Positions 43,717-56,399 of a stretch of DNA of 64,000 nt are shown in pieces. Every line of letters starts with the position of its first letter. The stretch's first letter is position 1. Below the pieces are notes generated by a model that was not told where the DNA came from, did no database searches, and saw only the letters and a program-made list of their open reading frames with translations. This DNA is from Maylandia zebra (taxonomy: Eukaryota > Chordata > Actinopteri > Cichliformes > Cichlidae). The position numbers were made by a program, and so were the translations under genes. The stretch covers positions 42,283,870 through 42,347,869 of the forward strand of contig NC_135168.1 of assembly GCF_041146795.1 (NCBI RefSeq), read 5' to 3'.

Positions 43717-44450
43717 GTCAGTCAGCAGAAACTGGAGGCTGGTGTGAGATTAATCTGATCGTCAGTCAGCTACTGCTGTATCCAGGCGGAGTGGTTTTCA
43801 AGGAAGTCAGACTAATCCTTAAGAGGCACAAAGTTAGAGCTAATGTCGCTAAGTTAAGCAGGGATATTTACCTATCCAGCTTTAAGTCGACTTCACAGTG
43901 CGTCACATTACACAATAACTGAAGCAGTATTTACCATTAATCAGCTATCGTGTTAGCAAATATCTCGTTTTTGCTTCGTTTATATGTCAGACGTTAACAG
44001 TCTCGTGGAAAACAAACCAATCAAAACCCAGTATGGAGGCACGCCTGCTGCACGTCCACACCCTCACGCACTAGTCCTCCTCACCGACAGGGGTCAGTCT
44101 GTGACTGGATTGAAAAGGTTAGCCTGATTGCTGTGGGTCGTTTAAATAGTTAATTAAGCGATGCGTAGATAAGGCAGGTAAAATATTTAAATTGTTATTA
44201 TATTTATTGTTTAACTTAACTTGTGATTATTACATTTAACTTTCGTGTCTATCAAAATTAGAGAAGAAAAGCGATACGCTCCTGAGAGACAGAACTGAGG
44301 GCAACAACTTCCCAACATCGACCTCTGACTCGGAAGTGACTTTGTTAGGAACAAACGAGCGGCTGGTTTTCATTCAATACACGAAAAAACATATTTTAGA
44401 AAATATAATAAAACGATTTTTGAGTTGGGACTAAACGTAAACAGACCGAA
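43717..44450. promoter_or_regulatory. Shared head-to-head promoter region, AhpD-like gene and polr2g
   Basis: The start codons of two divergent genes are 734 bp apart. The region is richer in CpG than the surroundings and has no TATA box near either start. A good ETS/GABP-type site, CGGAAGTGAC, lies at 44331-44340, about 110 bp before the polr2g start codon. This is typical of bidirectional promoters of broadly expressed genes. The transcription starts are not resolved. Confidence 0.55.
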
Positions 44451-48258
<3,808 letters not shown>

Positions 48259-48559
48259 TTTTCTTCTGAGGAGCAAGAAACAGTGGGACTTTATTGCGTT
48301 GTATCTCAGTTTGTCTGTCTTAATTACTATTAAGACAGACAAATTACTATTTTTCTTCTGTTCTGGTATGGAGATGGGGGCCAAGCCCTATAGGCACATC
48401 ATGTTATTATGCTGTACAGCCTACATTTTTTTTTAATGGAAATGTTGTAAGAGTGTTAACAAATTTACTTAAAAATTGCTAACGAATAGAAGTATCCATA
48501 TTAGTAGTGTTTGTTATTTTGAATGCTCATCATTCCTACATATTTTTTGCTTTTGCTGT

Positions 48560-48565
48560 AATAAA
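48560..48565 (+). promoter_or_regulatory. Poly(A) signal of polr2g
   Basis: AATAAA about 300 bp after the stop codon and 245 bp before the eef1g start codon. It is the only good signal in this short gap. Confidence 0.7.
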
Positions 48566-48739
48566 ATATTTAATTTGTTCTTACATCCTTGTGTCAGTGT
48601 ATGTTTATCTCCCTGTGTTAGCTACAAATGCTATTTGTGAAGGTACTAAGTTTTTAAGTCATGTTTGGATGTTTTGAAATGTGACCAGGTAGCTTTATCC
48701 ATGCCGTTCAGAAGAATTGTGAACGCGGATATTTCAAGA

Positions 48740-48810
48740 ACGCGCACGTCATTTGGCCGTAAATACGTCAGTGAAGCGCGCCGTCGTTCTTTCTTTCTCT
48801 CGTCCTGAAG
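48740..48810 (+). promoter_or_regulatory. eef1g core promoter with TOP-type 5' end
   Basis: Two CRE-type sites, CACGTCAT (48745-48752) and TACGTCAG (48764-48771), precede the pyrimidine run CTTTCTTTCTCTC (48789-48801), which ends 9 bp before the start codon. This is the layout of a 5'-terminal oligopyrimidine gene. Such genes encode translation factors, are controlled by mTOR signalling, and often host snoRNAs. The implied 5' UTR is only about 20 nt. Confidence 0.65.
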
Positions 48811-51800
48811 ATGGCGGCAGGGGTGAGTAAGATGGAGAGATGGCCAGCTATAGTGCTTACTTTTAGGTTTCCTGCTGCAATCCGCTAAAAATCAGATGCA
48901 TCTGCCCTCTTACTGAGTAGCTTTTCACACAGACATTGCTTTCGGAGTGTTTTCTAGCTTTTATAGGGGATATTTGTAAACAATACCATTCAGTATTCCT
49001 CCTAACACAGGTTAGCTGTTGCTAACGATGCATTGTAAGTGGAAGACTCCGCTCTCTTAGCTCAGGGTTGTGCCACGTTACCTTACCTATTCATCACTTT
49101 GAAAACCTCCTCCTCACATCATACGCTTTTTTTCCCTCTTTTTTTTTTTACCTGAGGGTATCGCTACAGTTCAGTTTATTTAGTCTCAATTCTGCCGTAT
49201 ATTTAAATTTATTCTCCGAAGTTAAGCGACTCGGTGTTAAGGAACAGCTTATTTGTCAAGAGAGCGTTTTAAGCCACGTGAAAATTATTTATTTATTTTA
49301 GATAACTGATTAACAGAAATGCGGTATTCCGTGCAAGTCAGCATGTATTTCAGCTTCATCATGCTCCATAGCCTAATCAGCCAGATTTTAATTGGTCCAC
49401 CCTTTTAATTTGGATGGGATCCTTTTATTTGTGACACTAAAACAAATTAAATGCTGCCTCTTAACGGGTTTGATAGATTGCTTACCAATTTTATCCAAGT
49501 TTACATGCCTTAAGTAGAATTAGAAAACCGACAGAAGCCTGTTCAGGACTCAGTATATACATTAGTAAAACACCAGGCTATTTCCTGAAAGTCATTCATA
49601 GGCCAATCAAATGGTTAGACATCCAGCTTGAAAAGGTGTGGTGCATATATATGCAGTTTGCTTTTAAAAACAGTTGTCTTCTGTCCTTTCAGACTCTGTA
49701 CACGTACCCAGAGAACTGGCGGGCCTTTAAGGCCCAGATTGCAGCCCAGTACAGTGGTGCTCGCCTCAAAGTTGCCACGAGTGCCCCTGCCTTCACCTTC
49801 GGGCAGACGAACCGTACTCCTGCCTTCCTCAACAACTTCCCTCTGGGCAAGGTAAGTACAGCTGGCTTAATCAATTCAATGTATCAATTCCCTTAAATAT
49901 GCATTTTTGCTTTGCTTTTAGAGCCTCTCTTTTTTTCCTTCCCACACGAATAAGGTTGACTCGTTATTTGTCAAATGCAACTTATGAGCTGGGATTTAAC
50001 CAGTTTGACAACACACCCTTTTATGTTTCGTAGCTAACAGATCTGCACATGCACCGCTTTGTTCTCTGACTTAAAAACACATTGAATGTGTTCAAATGAG
50101 TAGTTGTGTCATTTGTAGGTACCTGCCTACCAGGGAGATGACGGCTTCTGTCTGTTTGAGAGTAATGCCATTGCTCACTACTGTAAGTCTCACATTTAAT
50201 AATAATTAAGTGGCTTGAATTCTACACTCTTGTTTTAGAAAATTGCTCAGGGATGCAGTTAATTCGGTCTAGAATTTGTGATGGGATACAGCACTCAATC
50301 AGCAAAACATTTAAATTCACAGGACATTTCTTGACTCAAGGGTTTATCATCATATAGATGGGTCAGACCACATTACTAGTTATATCTATACAGTTTTACC
50401 TCTAGTGTATTAAGAAAATCTTAAAATGCTGAAGTTGTACTATAATTTTTTTTAAAAATCAGAACGACTGTGAAACCATAACAGCAACTTTCCTTTTTAA
50501 AATCTTGTGTGCGTAGTGAGCAATGATGCCCTACGCGGTTCCACTCCTCAGGCGGCAGCCCAAGTGCTGCAGTGGGTGAGCTTCGCTGACTTAGAGATCA
50601 TCCCTCCTGCCAGCGCATGGGTCTTCCCCACTCTGGGAATCATGCAGTTCAACAAGCAGGTATACAGCTCAGTGTTTCTTAGTTGAAACAATGGCTTCCT
50701 AGAGGACTGCACCCTGTTGTTGCACCTTGGTACTGGAAAATAAGATTTACAGTCATTTTTCTTTCTTTTTCTTCCACTGTCCAGGCCACCGAGCAGGCCA
50801 AGGAGGATGTGAAAAAGTTCCTTGCTGTGCTGAACCAACACCTGAACACCCGTACCTTCCTTGTGGGAGAGAGGGTCACCCTTGCAGACATCACCGTGGC
50901 CTGCTCCATGCTCTGGCTCTACAAACAGGTTTGTCACAGACGGCTGCACCTTGCGGTACCTTGGAGCCTAATGGCAATACTTCATCTCTGTAATGAAATT
51001 TGGGGAGGAAGTTGCACCAGAAGCCATTAACACCTCACTGTTCCCTGTAGGTCCTGGAGCCTTCTTTCCGTCAGCCCTATCCCAATGTGACCCGCTGGTT
51101 TGTCACCTGTGTCAACCAGCCACAGTTCAAGGCTGTCCTGGGAGAGGTCAAGCTGTGTGAAAAGATGGCCCAGTTTGACGGTGAGTCACCAGCAGTTAGA
51201 TCAGAAGGCATACATGTTAGACAGTATGAACTCGTAGCCTAAGTGTCTGAAATGTTTAAAAGCAAAAGTCCACACCATTGTTGTTTAAATGATAGTTGGA
51301 AAAGCTGCATTCACTGCTAATATTTGAGTTATTTGCACAATTGGATTCTTCAAAAATAATAGTAATACTGTATCACTTTGACAACTGAATTTTGTGGGTA
51401 ATTATCTTCCAATCACCTCGCTGGTGAGGGATCTCAGAGTAGAACCCAATTTAAGAATCTAGTATTACACCCGATCGTGCTGCCAAGTTTAAGGTGCACA
51501 ATGGAGTCGGGCCATACTTCACACTGCCCCCCCCCCCCCCCCCCCCAGCATTGTCTTTGAGGCTATTTGAAGTTAAGGAAAAAAAAAAAAAAAGTTTGCA
51601 TATCTGATTTAATTCACGCCAATACTAACACAGCTAAAATCAGCCATTGTTGGGCAAATGATTTGAGGGCAGGCTCCTTCCCAACAGATACAAAACTAAT
51701 GATGGAACATGACTTTCACTGTTTTGTTCTTCCAGCCAAGAAATTTGCTGAGATGCAGCCCAAGAAAGAGACTCCTTCTAAGAAAGAGAAGGGAGGAAAG

Positions 51801-54800
51801 GAGGCTGGCAAGCCCCAGGAGAAGAAAGAGAAGAAGAAGGAAGAGAAAAAGGAAGAGAAGAAGCCTGATCCTGAAGAGGAAATGGATGACTGTGATGCTG
51901 TTTTGGCTGCAGAGCCTAAAGCCAAGGACCCCTTTGCACACCTGCCAAAGAGGTAGAGAGATCTTTTTTCTTTTGTGTATACATTTCATCATTCAGAATT
52001 TGTTTCGCTGTAAGCTCACACCTTGTATGGTAATTAAAAATCTATAATGTGGAGTCAATCTGCAAGTGTTGGGTGTGACCCTTTACCCCAGTAGTTTTCC
52101 CTAAAGGCTTCTCTGCCTTTAAGAGTGTTAATTAGTTGGTGAAGGCCTATTTCTCTATTGTGCATCTGTAGCAGTCTTTGGCATATTGATCATTTAAAAC
52201 TCGTTATGTGGTTTCACATGTTGAGTTTTGACATTCCTATGCTGTGGAAAGATGGTCCCCTATCATTTGGCAAGACTGTGCCCATTTAATGGCACCAAGT
52301 CTTAATCTAACAGGGGAAAATAAAATCAAGACCACATTCATCCCAGTCATCTCTGAATTCAGTGAGTAAAAGGCTGGTTCATGCTGTGGCCACAAACAGA
52401 ATGTAACTTTGAGATGCATAGTTGCCCTTCAAGGTTGACTGTATATCTGTGTGTCAGCTGGCTTGGGTCTGATTAAATTTTTTTTTTTTTTGGGGGGGGG
52501 TTGACTGTGCAGACTTGTCTGCAGAGAAATTTACATTACAATTTGCAAACTATGCGTATACCCCAGGCAGTGGACTTGGAGAAGTATAAAAGGAACGACT
52601 ACTTGGTCACGTCGTCTCCAGCTGTCCATGTCTGCAACAGAATCTAATCAAGGCTTTATGGTATTTAAAGATTCTCTTTGAAGTAAAGATGGTGGAGTCA
52701 TGTGGGTATTTATAAACTCGGGTTATTGTCAGTGGCAAATCCTGGCTTTAAACGTCCTTTTATAGTCCTGTAGGACCCACAAAATGGTTGTAGGCATTCA
52801 GTAACTGTTCCTACATTAATTTTTTTTCCAGTGATCTCAATCTAATTTCTGCACCTTGTTCTCTTCACCTTGCATGTACACGGATCACATAACTCGTGTC
52901 ATTTCCTTTTTTCATTTTAGCGCATTTGTTATGGATGAGTTCAAGAGAAAGTATTCCAACGAGGACACCTTGACCGTAGCCATTCCCCACTTCTGGGAGC
53001 ACTTTGACCGTGAGGGCTACTCAATCTGGCACAGCCAGTACAAATATCCCGAGGAGCTCACACTTACCTTCAAGAGCTGCAACCTTATCACAGGTGAGAC
53101 TCAGCAGCAGCCATTTTATAAAACACCTTTGGTCTCATTAGTATCTAAAGTTACTTTATTATTATGGTTGTTTATTGGTTGGAAAGCAAACGCAGAAAAG
53201 GCTTTATTTTCTTCCCTGGTCTTACATCTTTCTTTGCTACTTCATGTGCTGGCATGAATTTCCTCCATCTGTTTAGGTTTGCTCCTATGGCCCAGGAACA
53301 AGTTGGGATCAGAGGCAGTCGTGTGCATATGGGAATTTTTCTGAAAGTCTGTAGACTTCTAAGACGGCTCTCATGTAGCCTTAAAGAGGGGATTAGAGGA
53401 GACAGTGCTGGGACTTGCTACACAGGACAGATCATTTTAAATGCATCTTAACTTGTGTTCTTGTTGACTGCAGTGGGTACTGCTGGTTTTCTCAGTCCTG
53501 GTGTAGATTTAGGTTTTAGTCTCATTTAAATCATTTGGACTGATTCTGGGTTGGAATTAGGGCTGCCACGATTTGTCGACTAGTCACGATTACGTCGACT
53601 ATCAAAATCGTCGACGACTGATTTAATAGTCGACGTGTCGTTTGAAGCTTTGTAAGATCGCAAAAGACGCAGGAATAATAGCAGGATTTAAGAGTGTAAT
53701 AACGGACTGAAACAGAAGATGGCAGCACAGCATGTACAAGGATGCCAGCTGCCGTTAAACCCCGAAGAAGAAGAAGCAGCTGTGTCCCAGAATTCATAGC
53801 GCGGCCCAGCTTAGTTTCCAACAATGGCGGTAGCTAGTTAGTTTTAATATTACTCTTATTATTCTTTCTGGGTCACAAAATAAACGTTTAACATATTTTC
53901 AGGCGAGAATGTAGCTGTGTAAACCTCAAATATCGGCTCAGTTTATCAGGACACCACATATTTTCAAAAGCGCTCCGACGTTTTCGGAGACGTCTGTTAC
54001 CCACTAGCTCGATAGCTAGCCGGGGGCAAGGTCACTAGCGCCGTGAGAACACCGGACTCCCGGCAAATTGTTTTCAAACCCACCGCCGTCTTTCGCGACT
54101 CAGGTTAAATATATATGAGTCACTTAGATAAATTAAAAATGTTATTGTTTGGCTTTTTTTTTTTTTTTTTTAGTATTTTATTTGTTCCTGAGTAAATCGG
54201 TTTGGCTGAGATTAAAGTTATAGTTTTTACACAGCTGAATAAACGTCAAGCAGACAGCTGATTATCAGAAGTGTGAGATGCTGGAGAATATACTCCGGTG
54301 TCCTGTTATATTTTAGATAGCAAGGAGTTTATTAAACTTCACCGAAACAATCTGCAAATTTCATTAAAATTGAATAAACTATCATCTTGTCTTTATTTTT
54401 AGTTAGCACCTTAAAAGCTTAAAGCTGTAAGCTAATGATAGTTATATAAGAGCAGATGCTGCTGGTGCAATAAGCTGTAGTTTTACGTCCAGTGGATGAT
54501 GATCTGATTAGTCGACTAATCGCATAAATAATCGGTGACTAGTCGACTATCAAAATAATCGTTTGTGGCAGCCCTAGTTGGAATTTAATCCTGCAGTTTT
54601 TCAGGAAAGCTGATTACACCAGTTTTCAAAGAATGTGTAAATTGGGACAAACGGGCTTGGCACTGCTAAAACCATGATTTGTTTTTTAAAAATAAGTGTT
54701 AAGTACCTTTTTGTCAAATGTTAAATTGGTCATCTTCAGGTCTTCAGTGACGTTCTTGTAAGGAGTTTGGACATGTTTGAATCAACTTCAGAAACGGGTC

Positions 54801-56189
54801 TGTACTACAATTAGGAGAAAAGCAATTATTCCCCTGTCATTGGGCAAGGCAGTGTCCTGTCATGACACACAGTCTTAATCAGACGGGGGAAGAGAAACTG
54901 CAAGCCATATTCATCCCAGTCATCTCTGTTTTAAGTGAGTTTAAGGCTGGTTCATGCTGTGGTCACATTAAACAGGATCAGAATTGCCCCACAGGCAATT
55001 TGTTTTTTTGTTTTTGTTCTACATGTAGAGAGACAGAAGTTCCTTTAGATATGGATCAAATGGAAGATGTCCATGACGTGTTGATAAAAATCAAAATGTC
55101 TCAAATCTCTGATTGTACCTCACAGGTATGTTCCAGCGCCTGGACAAACTCAGAAAGAATGCCTTTGCCAGTGTCATCTTGTTCGGCACCAACAACGACA
55201 GCAGCATCTCTGGCATCTGGGTCTTCAGAGGCCAGGAACTGGCCTTCACTGTAAGTATTAGATTTTAAACGTGCTTTGATCAATGTTCTGATTTGATAAT
55301 ATCCCCAGTGTTTCTCACATTGATTTGGGCATTTCCTCATGTGTCGAGGTGAAGTGCATGGATTGCAGCTCTGTTAGGATTAACGTTCCAGTCAGTGTTT
55401 TTAAATTACCCCTGTTTTTGGGCAAGGCAGTGTCCCATTATGACACGCAGTCTTAATCTAACGGGGGAAGAGAAACTCAAGACCATATTCATCCCAGTCA
55501 TCTCTGGTTAAGTGAGTAAAAGGCTGGTTCATGCTGTGGCCACAAACCGTATTGCAGTTTAAGACAATTGTCCTTGAATAAAGACAGATTTAGTTGTGCA
55601 GGTATTTGTTGGTTACTGACCTAAGCTGACTTTTGAACTCTGTGGATTGTCATGTCTATTTTAGGCAGCAAAACATTGCTTTTGTGCAGTGGACATGTGC
55701 ACACACTAAACCTTACATTTAAATTTCAAACTATAATTATTGATACTGCTGTATTTAGGCTGTTGTCACGGAAAACCACTCTGTTGTATACAGTTGTTGT
55801 GAAAATGGAAAAAAAAACCATTTGAGGAATGTTGAGATCTGGCATTCATATAAAGTGTCCCGTAGCCTACATGGTCTGCATTTGAATGCATTCTGTTATG
55901 GTTCACCTATCGCCTTGATAGGTAGGATGGAATGTGTCATCTAAAATCGGATAGTGATGTTGATGATATATTTTTGGATTAAAAGCTGAGGGTAATTAAC
56001 TTGAATTCAATTTGTGACTTTCCTTCCCAGCTCTCTGAAGATTGGCAGATTGACTACGAATCATATGACTGGCGCAAGCTGGATCCAAACAGTGAAGAGT
56101 GCAAAACCATGGTAAAAGAGTACTTTGCCTGGGAGGGAGACTTCAAGCATGTGGGTAAAGCCTTCAACCAGGGCAAGATCTTCAAGTGA
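48811..56189 (+). CDS. eef1g: Translation elongation factor 1 subunit gamma
   Basis: Structural subunit of the cytosolic eEF1B complex, which reloads eEF1A with GTP during elongation. Ten exons: 48811-48822 (MAAG), 49693-49851, 50119-50182, 50517-50659, 50785-50928, 51051-51180, 51736-51952, 52921-53093, 55126-55250, 56031-56189. They total 1326 nt, giving 441 residues, the usual size. Residues about 1-85 are the GST N-terminal domain ([20 protein letters not shown]) and about 90-215 the GST C-terminal domain ([20 protein letters not shown]). Next comes a Lys/Glu-rich linker (exon 7) that also makes spurious antisense frames. The conserved EF1G C-terminal domain runs from [17 protein letters not shown] to [14 protein letters not shown]. 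The start is fixed by the TOP promoter and exon phase. Introns 7, 8 and 9 each hold an H/ACA-type RNA candidate. Confidence 0.98.
51527..51546. repeat. Poly(C) run in eef1g intron 6
   Basis: Twenty consecutive C, followed 30 bp later by an A-run (51577-51592). Both are in intron 6 of eef1g. The opposite strand could form a G-quadruplex. Confidence 0.9.
52254..52397 (+). ncRNA. H/ACA-type snoRNA candidate, copy 1 (eef1g intron 7)
   Basis: About 144 nt. The 5' hairpin base CCCCT pairs with AGGGG, and the inner stem GTGCC pairs with GGCAC around loop CATTTAAT. An A-rich hinge with an ANANNA match (AAAATA/ATAAAA) follows. The 3' hairpin base GACCACA pairs with TGTGGCC, and CCAG pairs with CTGG higher up. 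It ends ACA-AAC, with ACA three bases from the end. The unpaired pockets lie about 14 nt before each box, as required. It shares ATTCATCCCAGTCATCTCTG and AAAGGCTGGTTCATGCTGTG with copy 3. The target uridine and human name are not known to me. Confidence 0.7.
53558..54576. mobile_element. Non-autonomous hAT element with 8-bp TSD in eef1g intron 8
   Basis: The left end TAGGGCTGCCACGATT mirrors the right end, whose reverse complement is TAGGGCTGCCACAAACGATT. Subterminal regions are rich in GTCGACTA repeats in both orientations. Both flanks are GTTGGAAT (53550-53557 and 54577-54584), the 8-bp target-site duplication expected of hAT transposons. At 1,019 bp it has no long frame and no transposase motif, so it must have been moved in trans. 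It accounts for half of the long intron 8. Confidence 0.88.
54829..54970 (+). ncRNA. H/ACA-type snoRNA candidate, copy 2 (eef1g intron 8)
   Basis: About 142 nt. The 5' hairpin base CCCCTGT pairs with ACGGGGG, and the inner stem GTGTC pairs with GACAC. The H box candidate is AGAGAA. The 3' hairpin base GCCATA pairs with TGTGGT, and CCAG pairs with CTGG. It ends ACA-TTA. It shares TTGGGCAAGGCAGTGTCC-type sequence with copy 3 (TTTGGGCAAGGCAGTGTCCC) and the ATTCATCCCAGTCATCTCTG block with copies 1 and 3. It lies 245 nt after the hAT element, which did not disrupt it. Confidence 0.72.
55126..55250 (+). other. eef1g: eef1g exon 9
   Basis: Encodes [20 protein letters not shown] to RGQELAFT of the EF1G C-terminal domain. 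It is listed because it separates snoRNA candidate copies 2 and 3: each candidate has its own intron, which matches the one-snoRNA-per-intron rule. Confidence 0.95.
55407..55547 (+). ncRNA. H/ACA-type snoRNA candidate, copy 3 (eef1g intron 9)
   Basis: About 141 nt. The 5' hairpin base CCCCTGTT pairs with AACGGGGG, and the inner stem GTGTC pairs with GACAC around CCATTAT. The H box is AGAGAA. The 3' hairpin base ACCATA pairs with TGTGGC and has CCAG/CTGG above it. It ends ACA-AAC. It is the closest relative of copy 2 in the 5' hairpin and of copy 1 in the 3' hairpin. It is probably processed from the spliced intron by exonucleases, like other vertebrate intronic snoRNAs. Confidence 0.75.
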
Positions 56190-56360
56190 GAGGACACTGA
56201 TAGTCAACAAAAGCACTCTGCGCTTCTGCTCTCCAACACTTAAAACCAATGGACATTGAGCCACACATGCTTACTTACCTGCAGGAATGACAGTATTTGA
56301 AGACAAGAATGAAGTTTCTCTGTGGCCTTCAAAGTGGTTTTCTGGTTGTTTGACGTGCGA

Positions 56361-56366
56361 AATAAA
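56361..56366 (+). promoter_or_regulatory. Poly(A) signal of eef1g
   Basis: AATAAA 172 bp after the stop codon, giving the short 3' UTR usual for this gene. Confidence 0.85.
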
Positions 56367-56399
56367 GCATTTCCCTCAATGCTATCTCTCTCTTTGATG

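Noticed and set aside
43497..43922. 141-codon plus-strand frame over the bidirectional promoter
   Set aside because: It is antisense to exons 1 and 2 of the AhpD-like gene, whose exon structure and motif are convincing.
51696..52047. Lys/Arg-rich or Leu/Phe-rich frames over eef1g exon 7
   Set aside because: Shadow frames of the Lys/Glu-rich linker of eef1g.
53280..53450. Possible fourth H/ACA RNA in eef1g intron 8
   Set aside because: An AGAGGA box-like and a terminal ACA can be found, but I could not draw two stable hairpins and there is no similarity to the three good copies.
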